Counted from the stretch's first letter, positions 36,374-44,859 are shown. The stretch is DNA of 50,902 bases from Thermoleophilia bacterium UBA2241 (GCA_002347645.1 DDYF01000028.1:1-50902), one strand, 5' to 3'. The notes: generated by a model not told the origin, from the letters alone. A program made the numbers and translations.

Positions 36374-37096
36374 CTAGTCGCTGCTCTCGGTCCGGTCGCT
36401 CTGGTGGAATTGCCTGGGGACGGACCCCCGCAGGGGCATACGCATCAGATAGGCCTTGGGGTCACGGCGGTACTCCTCTTCATCGATATCGGGAGTCGCC
36501 GCGAGCGACCACTCGGCGTACTGGTGGATGGTCATCACGGGCTTGGCTGGGTTGCCGGCGGCAAGGACACCTGGGGGAATGCTCCGCGTGACGACCGAGC
36601 CCGCGGCGATCACGGAATTCGGTCCGATGGTCACCCCCGGGAGGATGATGGCGCCCCACCCGATCACGCAGTTGTCTCGAATGTCGATCCGGCCGAACTT
36701 GTGCACCTTCCCGTACCGCTCAGGATCAAGAGTGTGGGCTACTGCGATACCGCCGTCATGGGTGATCATCGAAACGCGGGGGGCGAATCTCACATCGCGC
36801 CCGATGCTGATCAGGAAGGGTTCGGAGCCAAACCCAGGGAGGCCTGCGAAGCGGCAACCGTCGCCGATGACAGCCCCGGCTCGGCGAACGCGCCGTAGGC
36901 CTAGGCGAACACGCCATTCGCCGAGCGCACGTCGTGCTCGAACGAGAGCGTTCACATGACCTTCTGCGCGCTGCCCGATGAGGGCGGGGTCGTGAACGTA
37001 GCAGAACTCACTCTCGCCATGCGCGGCGGCGGCGCACCTGGATCCATCAGGATTGACGTACGAGCACCTTGCCTTGGTCACTTCCGGCTCCACCAT
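36374..37096 (-). CDS. Hexapeptide acyltransferase with N-terminal zinc-knuckle
   Basis: A 240-residue protein. Residues 11-36 contain a Cys/His motif, C-x8-C-x10-C-x2-HDP (CSYVNPDGSRC ... FCYVHDP: Cys11, Cys20, Cys31, His34), a likely zinc site of a kind seen in assorted bacterial proteins. From about residue 70 comes a left-handed beta-helix acyltransferase: AGAVIGDGCRFAG, MITHDGGIAV (catalytic His), IDIRDNCVIGWGAIILPGVTIG and the closing IPPGVLAAGNPAKPVM. ATG 37096 was chosen with GGGGA upstream; a TTG at 37117 is possible. The zinc-knuckle and acyltransferase fusion is unusual. It probably acylates a sugar of the polymer. Confidence 0.85.
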   Translation of the reverse strand: MVEPEVTKARCSYVNPDGSRCAAAAHGESEFCYVHDPALIGQRAEGHVNALVRARRALGEWRVRLGLRRVRRAGAVIGDGCRFAGLPGFGSEPFLISIGRDVRFAPRVSMITHDGGIAVAHTLDPERYGKVHKFGRIDIRDNCVIGWGAIILPGVTIGPNSVIAAGSVVTRSIPPGVLAAGNPAKPVMTIHQYAEWSLAATPDIDEEEYRRDPKAYLMRMPLRGSVPRQFHQSDRTESSD

Positions 37097-37257
37097 CAGG
37101 ACTGTTCCCCGTGCCAAGCAGGGGATCCAGGATCATGTACTTGTCTCCGGTCTGCCTGCCTTGCCTCCGTCATGTGCAAGAGGCACCGATGCTGCGAGGA
37201 CCACATGGCGAAGACCTCCTCTCGGTGCTTGGAGCGTCCACGGCAACAAAACCACTC

Positions 37258-37266
37258 TGCTAGAAT
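37258..37266 (+). promoter_or_regulatory. Extended -10 promoter of the ACP operon
   Basis: TGC directly followed by TAGAAT (37261-37266) matches an extended -10 element, which can work without a good -35. Transcription would start near 37273, giving a leader of about 47 bases with a GGAGG at 37301-37305. It would drive ACP, SGNH lipoprotein, asnB and the NadE-like gene. Confidence 0.5.
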
Positions 37267-37319
37267 AGACTACCCTATCGCTAGTCGGAACCATCGACAC
37301 GGAGGCGCGAAGAGCCACG

Positions 37320-37586
37320 TTGGAGACCTACGACACCGTCGCGAGCAAGATCCGCGACTACCTCTCACAGAACTTCTTGTTCAGCGACCGAGGGTTCGAA
37401 TATGAAGATGATGCGTCCTTCCTCGAACTGGGCATCATCGACTCCTTCGGCTTCATGGAACTGCTGCACTGGGTAGAGCACGAGTTCAGCATCTCCGTGG
37501 CCGACGACGAACTCGTCCCCGACAACTTCGATTCCGTCCGCAAGCTGGGTTCGTTCATACTGGGCAAGCAGACCGACGGCACCTGA
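37320..37586 (+). CDS. Acyl carrier protein
   Basis: An 88-residue carrier protein. The phosphopantetheine attachment serine is Ser42 in ELGIIDSFGFMELLHW, a variant of the DSL motif typical of carrier proteins outside fatty-acid synthesis. Helix 1 is VASKIRDYLSQNFLFSDRG. It starts at TTG 37320; a GGAGG lies fourteen bases upstream. The lipoprotein gene begins 10 bases after its stop. It would carry an acid loaded by the ligase at 30364 or the PaaK-like enzyme at 33664, a link made from context only. No phosphopantetheinyl transferase is in the window. Confidence 0.9.
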   Translation: METYDTVASKIRDYLSQNFLFSDRGFEYEDDASFLELGIIDSFGFMELLHWVEHEFSISVADDELVPDNFDSVRKLGSFILGKQTDGT

Positions 37587-37596
37587 GAGGGCACCC

Positions 37597-38481
37597 GTGC
37601 TCGTGCACCGATTCCTCACCCGCAAGCAAGAGCTCCTTCTCGTTCTCGCTCTGGTGATCGGCCTCGTGCTCACGGCGGGATGCTCTCAGGACGACGGCAG
37701 CGAATCAGGAGAGGGCGCCTCAATGTCTGCGAAGATCATGTTCCTTCACCACAGCACCGGGCACGTTGTCTGGCTTGGCACCACGTCCAAGGTGAGCTCC
37801 AAGATCCTCGGCAGGAGCGCCGTTAAGAGCCGGATAGGGGACTACAACAAGGAGATCGGCACCCAGTATGAGATAGAGGAGATGACGTTCCCAACGACGA
37901 GCGAGGGCTACCCCTGGGCCAATTACCCCTCTGACTACTACAACATCTGGGTGAAGAACGCGGGCGACACGCCGTACCAGGGCGAACCCACGCTCGAGAT
38001 GCTGACGAAGGACTATGACCTTATTGTCTGGAAGCACTGCTACCCCGTCGGCAGCATACTTCCCGACACCGGTGCCGCCGACGTCGACTCGAGCGAGAAG
38101 CGCCTCGAGAACTACAAGCTGCAGTACGCCGAGCTCAAGCAGAAGATGCGCGCGTTCCCCGACACGAAGTTCATCGTATGGACGGGAGCCGCGTTGACCG
38201 AGGCAAAGACATCTCCAGACGAAGCACAGCGCGCCAGGGAGTTCTTCGACTGGGTCAAGGCGGAGTGGGACGAGCCCGGCGACAACATCTTCGTGTTTGA
38301 CTTCTACGAACTCGAGACCGAGGGCGGCCCCTATCTTAAGCCGGAGTATGCGAGCGCGCCGGACAACTCGCATCCGACCCCCGAGTTCGGAGACAGGGTC
38401 GCCACCCTGTTCGTGCAGAGAATGGTCGACGTACTCGAGGGCAGGGGCGACTCGACATCGCTGACCGGCGAGGCCGACTAG
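37597..38481 (+). CDS. SGNH-like putative lipoprotein
   Basis: A 294-residue exported protein. Residues 11-28 are a hydrophobic signal ending in a lipobox-like LTAGC, so Cys29 may be lipidated and the protein held outside the membrane. The mature domain starts with IMFLHHSTGHVV (Ser53). It continues with DYDLIVWKHCYPVGS, FPDTKFIVWTGAALTEAKT and NIFVFDFYELET, and ends with SAPDNSHPTPEFGD, a DxxHP-like Asp/His pair as in SGNH hydrolases. The same blocks occur in the protein at 29076. GTG start after GAGAGGG. Within an operon with ACP and AsnB, an acyl-transfer or esterase role on the polymer is plausible, not shown. Confidence 0.75.
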   Translation: MLVHRFLTRKQELLLVLALVIGLVLTAGCSQDDGSESGEGASMSAKIMFLHHSTGHVVWLGTTSKVSSKILGRSAVKSRIGDYNKEIGTQYEIEEMTFPTTSEGYPWANYPSDYYNIWVKNAGDTPYQGEPTLEMLTKDYDLIVWKHCYPVGSILPDTGAADVDSSEKRLENYKLQYAELKQKMRAFPDTKFIVWTGAALTEAKTSPDEAQRAREFFDWVKAEWDEPGDNIFVFDFYELETEGGPYLKPEYASAPDNSHPTPEFGDRVATLFVQRMVDVLEGRGDSTSLTGEAD

Positions 38482-38513
38482 CCGGCACGAAGCGACAGCG
38501 GAGAACACGCTAG

Positions 38514-40505
38514 ATGTGCGGCATCGTCGGCGTCTGCGACCTTGGCGGGGCTCGTCCGGCGGATGAGCGCACACTTCGCGCGATGCTCGGGACCATCCGT
38601 CACCGGGGCCCCGACGAGTTCGGCATCTACCTGGACGACCATGTGGCTCTCGGGCACGCGCGCCTGAGCATCCTCGACCTCAGCACCGGCCAGCAGCCCA
38701 TCGCCAACGAGGACGAGTCTCTGTGGATCGTCTTCAACGGCGAGGTGTTCAACCACCCGGAGCTGAGGCTGGAGCTGGAGAGCCGCGGCCACCGGTTCAC
38801 CACCGCGACCGACACGGAGGTCGTCCTCCACGCCTTTGAGGAGTACGGTCCCGGCTGCCTCTCCAGGTTCAACGGCCAGTTCGTGATCGCCATCTGGGAC
38901 ACCAGGGACGGCTCCCTGTTCTTGGCCCGCGACCGACTCGGCGTGCGCCCTCTCTTCTACGCGGAGGCCGATGGCGCCCTGGTCTTCGGCTCCGAGGTCA
39001 AGGCCGTGCTTGCTGGTCCCGGCGTCACCGCCGCTCCCGACCCGGTGGCTCTGGACCAGGTCTTCACGTTCTGGAGCACGCTCTCTCCCAGGACGTTCTT
39101 TCGCGGGATCACGGAGTTGCCCCCGGGCCACTTCATGCTCGTCAAGGAGGGCCGGAGCAAGCTGGAGCGCTACTGGGAGTTGGCCTTTCCCGAGGGAAGC
39201 CCCGTGCCCCGGCGGCCCACGCGGGAGTACGCCGGGGAGCTGCGCGACCTGCTCATCGACGCCACGAGGATCCGGCTGCGGGCCGACGTCCCCGTAGGCG
39301 CGTATCTCAGCGGCGGGCTGGACTCGTCGACCGTCACCGCGATCGTCAGAAGCCAGACGAGCAATCCCCTCGAGACGTTCTCGATCGCCTTCACGGACGG
39401 CGACTACGACGAGAGCGACTTTCAGCTGACGATGGCCGAGGCTCTGGGGACCGAGCACCACGTCGTGCGCGCCACCTACGAGGATATCGGGGCGGTGTTC
39501 CCGGAGGTCGTCTGGCACGCCGAGACCCCGGTGATGAGGACGGCGCCGGCGCCGATGTTCCTCCTCTCGGGCCTCGTCAGGGACAACCACTTCAAGGTGG
39601 TCCTCTCGGGCGAGGCCGCCGACGAGATCCTGGCCGGCTACGACATCTTCCGCGAGGCGAAGATCCGTAGGTTCTGGGCCGAGCAACCCGAGTCCACGTG
39701 CCGCCCGGCCTTGTTCGACCGCATCTACCCCTGGAAGCCGGGATCGACCTCGGACTACGTCAAGGCGTTCTTCGGCCTGGGGCTCACCGACACGGAGTCC
39801 CGCGACTACTCCCACGCGTTGAGGTGGCGCACGACGGCCAGAGCCAAGCGCTTCTTCAGCGAGGACGTGCGACGCGCGACCGCGGGCGACGACGGCCACC
39901 TGACGCCCTTCTACCCGGATGCTTTCGACAGCTGGGACCCGCTGCACCAGGCCCAGTACCTCGAGACGACGATCCTGCTCACGCAGTACCTGCTGTCGTC
40001 GCAGGGCGACAGGATGGCGATGGGCCACTCAGTCGAGGGGCGCTTCCCCTTCCTCGATCACCGGGTGGTCGAGTTCGCCGCGCAGCTGCCGCCCTCGCTC
40101 AAGCTCAACGGCCTCACCGAGAAGTACCTGCTGAAGGAGATCAGCCGCGAGTGGCTTCCGCCGGCGATCAGCGACCGGCCGAAGCAGCCCTACCGGGCGC
40201 CCGTCCATCGCGCCTTCTTCAACGACTCCCCACCGGAGTACGTCGAGGACCTGCTCTCCGAAGCGGCCCTGCGCGAGTCCGGCTACTTCAACCCGAACGC
40301 CGTGGGCCAGCTGGTGGCCAAGCTCAAGCGCGGCCTCCCGCTGGGAGAGACCGACGACATGGCCCTCGCAGGCATCGTCTCGACGCAGTTGGTCCACCGG
40401 CAGTTCGTGTCGAGTCCGAGGACATCCCCGCCGCTCGACGAGCGTGACGACGTCAAGGTCGTCGCCCGAGGGCGGTCGTCAGGAAGGGAGCGGCCATGCC
40501 CATGA
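38514..40505 (+). CDS. asnB: Asparagine synthetase, glutamine-hydrolysing (AsnB-like)
   Basis: A 663-residue two-domain enzyme. The N-terminal glutaminase begins with the catalytic Cys2 (MCGIVGVCD) and includes RLSILDLSTGQQP and FNGEVFNHPELR. The C-terminal synthetase has the PP-loop YLSGGLDSSTVTA near 264-276 and SGEAADEILAGYD. It takes the amide of glutamine to make asparagine or, in polysaccharide loci, to amidate another acid such as a uronic acid. RBS GCGGAG precedes ATG 38514. The tail overlaps the start of the NadE-like gene by 10 bases. Its position in a surface-glycan operon favours a specialised role over housekeeping asparagine supply. Confidence 0.92.
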   Translation: MCGIVGVCDLGGARPADERTLRAMLGTIRHRGPDEFGIYLDDHVALGHARLSILDLSTGQQPIANEDESLWIVFNGEVFNHPELRLELESRGHRFTTATDTEVVLHAFEEYGPGCLSRFNGQFVIAIWDTRDGSLFLARDRLGVRPLFYAEADGALVFGSEVKAVLAGPGVTAAPDPVALDQVFTFWSTLSPRTFFRGITELPPGHFMLVKEGRSKLERYWELAFPEGSPVPRRPTREYAGELRDLLIDATRIRLRADVPVGAYLSGGLDSSTVTAIVRSQTSNPLETFSIAFTDGDYDESDFQLTMAEALGTEHHVVRATYEDIGAVFPEVVWHAETPVMRTAPAPMFLLSGLVRDNHFKVVLSGEAADEILAGYDIFREAKIRRFWAEQPESTCRPALFDRIYPWKPGSTSDYVKAFFGLGLTDTESRDYSHALRWRTTARAKRFFSEDVRRATAGDDGHLTPFYPDAFDSWDPLHQAQYLETTILLTQYLLSSQGDRMAMGHSVEGRFPFLDHRVVEFAAQLPPSLKLNGLTEKYLLKEISREWLPPAISDRPKQPYRAPVHRAFFNDSPPEYVEDLLSEAALRESGYFNPNAVGQLVAKLKRGLPLGETDDMALAGIVSTQLVHRQFVSSPRTSPPLDERDDVKVVARGRSSGRERPCP

Positions 40506-41494
40506 ACAGAGGCGTGCTTCGCATCGACGCCGCCGCGGAGACGGAGCGCATCGTCCGGTGGATGAAGGAGAACCTGCGTGGCTTCCACCGGCTCGGCGGC
40601 GTGGTGGGTATCAGCGGCGGCATCGACTCCTCCGTGTGCCTGGCGCTGAGTGTCAAGGCGTTCGGTCCCGAGCGCGTGCTGGCCCTCCTGCTGCCCGACA
40701 AGGATTCAGATCCCATCTCGGAAGACCTGGCGAGGGCGCTGGCGGCCCACTACGGCGTCACCCCCGTCCTGGAGCCGGTCACACCGGCTCTGGAGGGATT
40801 CGGCTGCTACGCTCGCCGCGACGAGGCCATCGCCCGCGTGTTTCCCGAGTACGACCCCTCGGCCGGCTACAAGGCGAAGATCGGCCTACCTGCCGATCTG
40901 CTGGACGCGGGCACCCTGAACGTCTTCCACCTGACGATCGTCGCTCCCGACGGCGAGGAGAAGAGCGCGCGCCTGACGCCCAGGGACTTCGCTCAGATCG
41001 TGGCGGCGTCCAACTTCAAGCAGCGTGCGCGCACGGCGATGCTCTACTACTACGCGGAGTCGCGAAACTACGCCGTCGTCGGGACCCCCAACAAGAACGA
41101 GCGCGACCAGGGCTTCTTCGTCAAGTACGGCGACGGGGGCTACGACCTCGCCCCTATCGCGCACCTGTACAAGACTCAGGTCTACCAGCTGGCCCGGCAC
41201 CTGGACGTTCCCGAGGACATTCGGAAGCGCGCTCCCACGACCGACACCTACAGCGCTCCGGCAACCCAAGAGGAGTTCTTCTTCCGCCTGCCCTACGAGA
41301 CCATGGACCTGCTCTGGTACGCGCAGGAGAACCAGATCTCGGTGGAAGAGACCGCGCTCGCGATCGACATGTCGCCCGACCAGGTGCGCAACGCCTTCGA
41401 CGACTTCAACCGCAAGCGCAGGACGACGGAGTACCTGCGCGAGGCTCCCCTGGACATGGCCGACCTTGGGGACCCGGTGCCCGAGGCGGACTGA
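40496..41494 (+). CDS. NAD-synthetase-like amide ligase
   Basis: A 332-residue member of the NAD synthase / ATP-pyrophosphatase family. It shows the P-loop ISGGIDSSVCLAL near 38-50, SNFKQRARTAMLYYY, GTPNKNERDQGFFVKYGDGG and LYKTQVYQLARHLDVPEDI. The counterpart of the usual KPPSAGLW or KAPTADL segment reads KRAPTTDTYSAPATQEEFFF. It has about 60 extra residues in the middle compared with the window's other NadE (13830). There is no glutaminase domain. The ATG has GGAAGGGAG upstream and overlaps asnB by 10 bases, so the pair is co-translated. It may be a second NAD synthetase, or an amide-forming enzyme for the glycan fed with ammonia by AsnB (inference). Confidence 0.82.
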   Translation: MPMNRGVLRIDAAAETERIVRWMKENLRGFHRLGGVVGISGGIDSSVCLALSVKAFGPERVLALLLPDKDSDPISEDLARALAAHYGVTPVLEPVTPALEGFGCYARRDEAIARVFPEYDPSAGYKAKIGLPADLLDAGTLNVFHLTIVAPDGEEKSARLTPRDFAQIVAASNFKQRARTAMLYYYAESRNYAVVGTPNKNERDQGFFVKYGDGGYDLAPIAHLYKTQVYQLARHLDVPEDIRKRAPTTDTYSAPATQEEFFFRLPYETMDLLWYAQENQISVEETALAIDMSPDQVRNAFDDFNRKRRTTEYLREAPLDMADLGDPVPEAD

Positions 41495-41823
41495 GGGCAT
41501 TCCGCCGGAACGCTTCAACATCACTTGTCCGCCAGCTAGCACGGGTTTCACCGGGAAGTACGCAGCGGGATGCGGACTGCGCTTGGAGACTCACCAGACG
41601 TCGCCACATGTCGCTGGAGATGTTGTCGCGCACGACCGGGGACAGCTCAAGTTCGAGCAGTCGCTCGACTGCGTCCGAGTCGGCGCCGCCGGTGAGCAGT
41701 GCCCTCAGTCATTGCTCCCTGGGTCGCCTTGCATGCGGCACACCGAGAGGCTCGTGTAAGTATGAGATCATCGTCCTAGAGGCTCGGGCCAGGTCACCCG
41801 CACGGGCCTTGTCCGCTGCCCCA
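41495..41823. other. Convergent intergenic region, possible protein relic
   Basis: This 329-base gap lies between the NadE-like gene (+) and a GT4 gene (-). No strong terminator is visible, only a weak TTCC/GGAA palindrome just after the NadE stop. On the complement strand a frame without ATG is open from about 41711 to 41406. It encodes ALLTGGADSDAVERLLELEL and VVRDNISSDMWRRLVSLQAQ, which reads like real protein, but I recognise no family. It may be a gene fragment. Confidence 0.35.
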
Positions 41824-43245
41824 TCACCTGGCGGTCCCGGGTCTGCTCACAATCGATTCCAGCGCTGCGCGAAAGGCTTCGCGTACAGGGCCAGCGTCGT
41901 GACGTGCGGACGCAAGCTCGACCGCTCGCTTCCCGAGCCTCTCGCGTTCTGCGGGGTTCTCAGCGAGCAGGCGGAGAGCGGTGGTCAAGGCGGTGAGGCT
42001 CCTCGTTCCGACCACGTGGCCCCAACGCTCCTCTGCTGCGTATCGAGACACTGCGTTGTCCGCCGGAGCGTAGACCAGCGTCGGCGTCCCGGAGGCCATG
42101 TACTCAACCGTCTTGGTCGGCATCGAGAAGCGGGCGAAGGCCTGCGCCCGCTCCTCGAAATCCAGTGGCAGCACGAGCAGGTCGGCGCTTGCGAGTCTCG
42201 CAGGCATCTCAGCGTGCGGGATCGCCGGCAACACGTTCACGTGCGCCAAGCCGTCCAAGCTCACAGCCACGGGGCGCGTCGTGCTGGCCGTCAGCAAGAC
42301 GAGCCGCACATCCATCCCATCGCTCGCCAGCGCCTTTGTCGCCCTCGCAACGTCGAGAATGCCGGCCTCGTTGGCGATGTTGACGCTACCCGCGTAGAGG
42401 ATCTCGAAGGGATGTCCGGGTGCCCAGGACGTCCTGCGGACGCTTACCCATTCCCCGAGGTCGAGCGCGTTGTGAAAGGTCATGAAGTCGTGGCCGTAGC
42501 GACCCTTGAACGCTCGCGCCATGTCATCACTGATGACCATGAGCAGTGCGGCGCGGTCGAGCAGCGCACCTAGCTCACGGCCGAGCCTGCCCCTGAGGTG
42601 ACCGGCGAGCAGACCACTGCGATACAGGGTGGTGGGCCAGTCGTCCATGAAGTGGAGCACCACCGGGACGCCCGTTTCACGCGCAAGCCCTTCGACCAGA
42701 CGGACAAGGCCCAGCGACGAGAGTTGGGAGTAGATCACGTCGGGGTGGAAGTCATGCACCCACGCAAGAAGAGAATCTGACGGATGAAGGCCATGAATGA
42801 AATCCTCGGCTGCCATGAACTGAAGCGCCCGATAGCCGAGACGCCGGCCCAAGGTGTCAGGAAGCCCGCCCGACCGTGGCCCACGTCGTCGATCATCAGC
42901 GCCTGGACTTGTGTTCGACCATCCCCGTGCCGCTCCCGGGATGACGGGCCCCGAGATCTTCCACGCTTCTCGCGGTACGGCGGACAGGGGCCAGATCCAG
43001 CGGTCCTCCAGAGACCCCAGTCTGTAGTAGCGCCCGGCGCGGCCCGGCACTCCGAGTTCAAGCCACTGTGAGGCGACCGCGATGCGGTCGCGCGGCCAAT
43101 CGTGGAAGAGGCAGGAGAGGGTGACCCCCCCACCCCTGCCCTCTTCGAAGTCCTGCCCGACGATGAGAACGCGCGGGTACGACGTCTTGGGACCGACGAG
43201 CGCTTCTGGTGGGCTGTCCATCGTCCGTCCGCCGTCAATCAGCAT
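41824..43245 (-). CDS. Glycosyltransferase family 4
   Basis: A 473-residue GT-B enzyme. The N-terminal half has RVLIVGQDFEEGRGGGVTLS (acceptor loop) and VPVVLHFMDDWPTTLYRSG. The C-terminal half has HPFEILYAGSVNIANEAGIL and the EX7E-like donor region SMPTKTVEYMASGTPTLVYA. The longest frame begins at ATG 43245, overlapping the small membrane gene by 11 bases. ATG 43221, after GGCGGACGG, is an alternative. It is last of a three-gene leftward operon. A central stretch (GWSNTSPGADDRRRGPRSGG) is low-complexity and may be a loop. Confidence 0.87.
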   Translation of the reverse strand: MLIDGGRTMDSPPEALVGPKTSYPRVLIVGQDFEEGRGGGVTLSCLFHDWPRDRIAVASQWLELGVPGRAGRYYRLGSLEDRWIWPLSAVPREAWKISGPVIPGAARGWSNTSPGADDRRRGPRSGGLPDTLGRRLGYRALQFMAAEDFIHGLHPSDSLLAWVHDFHPDVIYSQLSSLGLVRLVEGLARETGVPVVLHFMDDWPTTLYRSGLLAGHLRGRLGRELGALLDRAALLMVISDDMARAFKGRYGHDFMTFHNALDLGEWVSVRRTSWAPGHPFEILYAGSVNIANEAGILDVARATKALASDGMDVRLVLLTASTTRPVAVSLDGLAHVNVLPAIPHAEMPARLASADLLVLPLDFEERAQAFARFSMPTKTVEYMASGTPTLVYAPADNAVSRYAAEERWGHVVGTRSLTALTTALRLLAENPAERERLGKRAVELASARHDAGPVREAFRAALESIVSRPGTAR

Positions 43246-43426
43246 GTACGTTCGACGGCTCTGGTCCCTCGGTCGGTTCTGGGACCTTCAGGGGCTTGTC
43301 GAGTGTGGTCGCAACACGGACCGCCGAGGCCCCGGCGAGCGCGAGGACAAGCATCGTTCGGAACGGTATGGCGACCGACCCGAAGAAGGCCAAGACCAAC
43401 GCGAATGGGACGATCGACAGCATCAT
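43235..43426 (-). CDS. Small membrane protein, unknown (63 residues)
   Basis: A small gene set between two glycosyltransferases. Residues 2-38 (MLSIVPFALVLAFFGSVAIP then FRTMLVLALAGASAVRV) form one or two membrane helices. The tail is Pro/Glu-rich and soluble. Its ATG overlaps the upstream GT4 stop by 4 bases (ATGA) and its stop overlaps the next GT start by 11. This coupling argues for a real gene although it lacks its own ribosome site. No family recognised. It could be a membrane anchor for its GT neighbours or the N-terminal stub of a lost polytopic protein. Confidence 0.6.
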   Translation of the reverse strand: MMLSIVPFALVLAFFGSVAIPFRTMLVLALAGASAVRVATTLDKPLKVPEPTEGPEPSNVHAD

Positions 43427-44700
43427 GGACTGCGAGCGTCATGGTCTGACACGACCGTCTCGTAGGTGGCGATCATGGCTTGAGCGATCGTGCGCGGATC
43501 GTGACGCCGTCGAGCGCGGACTCGTGCATTCGTACCCAGGCGGGCTGCCCGCACAGGGTCGGCCGCGACGGCACCGATAGCCGCAGCAAGACCGTACACG
43601 TCGTTGGGGGAGCAGAGCAATCCCTCATGACCGTCCTTCAGCAGTGAAGGAACGCCGCCCGCCGACGCAGCGACGCAGGGCACGCCAAGGATCATCGCCT
43701 CTGCCAGTGAATTGGGACTGTTCTCGACTATCGATGGGTGAACATAGACGCTCGCCCCGCCGAGCTCCAAAGCGATTTCCGCCGGCGCCAATGATCCCAG
43801 CCAATCGACCGCGCCATGGAGCCGCCATCGATCGAGAGCCCGTTGTGTGATCGGCCACATGGCTGAGCCCTGAATCCGTCCGGCGACCCTCAACCGCATG
43901 TCAGGCAAGGCCGACTCGCGGAGCAGAGCCACGGCTTCGAGCAGGTTGATGAGTCCCTTGTAAGGAGCAGGACCCAACGTGGTGTAGACGACGAATGTAC
44001 CGCCGCTCGACTGTCGCCAGTCCGGCAGGTAGAACTCGGGCCGCAGAACCTCCTCGACGTGATAGTAGTGCGCATGCGGGTTGACGACCGACACGATGCC
44101 CCTGTCCCAGTCGGTCCTGCCCGCGAAGTAGTGGCAAGCACGCAGGACGTTGAGTTCCCTCTGAGCCGCCACACGCATGTATGCGTAGTCATGGAGAAGG
44201 CCGCGACCTTTGGCGCACTCGAGGGAGACCGCACTGCGCATGACGTCAACGACCGGAACGCCGGAGAAGAACGCGCGCGAGTACACGAGGAGAATCCCCT
44301 GCAGAGAGATGATGACCGGTTTGGTCGTCGTGGTGACCAAAACGCCAAACGGGCCTTCGCTGCCGTGAACATGGATCAGGTCTGGCTGGAACTGCTCGAT
44401 GACCGACGTAGCACCCGCGAGAAGTGACGCCTCGTCCGCGCGGTGTCTCCAACCTGCCACAACGCCGGCGAGCCCGGATCTGGGGCGCGGGGGGGCTTGG
44501 ACGTGGAAGTACTGGACGCCCCCCTCATCGAATGGCTCAAACGGGGTCTCGCCGGCGGCGGCCATCCCCAGTTGAAGGGAACCTTCAGCACACAGGGCGG
44601 CGCGAAGGCTCTCCAGCCACCCGCCGCCGCGAAAGACGGTCGGCGCGACTCGCTTTTCCACAGCTGGCAACTGGACTGGCGTGAGCCACAGGACCTTCAC
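43423..44700 (-). CDS. Glycosyltransferase family 4
   Basis: A 425-residue GT-B enzyme. The N-terminus MKVLWLTPVQLPAVEKRV has the Rossmann start, with DLIHVHGSEGPFGVL in the acceptor domain. The C-terminal half has FVVYTTLGPAPYKGLINLLE, LRVAGRIQGSA, LGSLAPAEIALELGGASVYV and the donor site ENSPNSLAEAMILGVPCVAA. GTG 44700 follows AGGAGGAAAC. It is first of a coupled three-gene leftward operon. The sugar is unknown. Confidence 0.9.
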   Translation of the reverse strand: MKVLWLTPVQLPAVEKRVAPTVFRGGGWLESLRAALCAEGSLQLGMAAAGETPFEPFDEGGVQYFHVQAPPRPRSGLAGVVAGWRHRADEASLLAGATSVIEQFQPDLIHVHGSEGPFGVLVTTTTKPVIISLQGILLVYSRAFFSGVPVVDVMRSAVSLECAKGRGLLHDYAYMRVAAQRELNVLRACHYFAGRTDWDRGIVSVVNPHAHYYHVEEVLRPEFYLPDWRQSSGGTFVVYTTLGPAPYKGLINLLEAVALLRESALPDMRLRVAGRIQGSAMWPITQRALDRWRLHGAVDWLGSLAPAEIALELGGASVYVHPSIVENSPNSLAEAMILGVPCVAASAGGVPSLLKDGHEGLLCSPNDVYGLAAAIGAVAADPVRAARLGTNARVRARRRHDPRTIAQAMIATYETVVSDHDARSP

Positions 44701-44859
44701 GTTTCCTCCTCGTCACCGGCACGTTACTGCTAGCGCAGAACCGAACAGCCTTACGGGGTCGTCGGCGCGACTGACGCCGAACTCCGGCACCGCCGTAGGC
44801 CAGGCCCCGTTGCACAGCACTCGCCACGTCCCGTGCCGAAAGGTTATCAAGCCTTCCAC

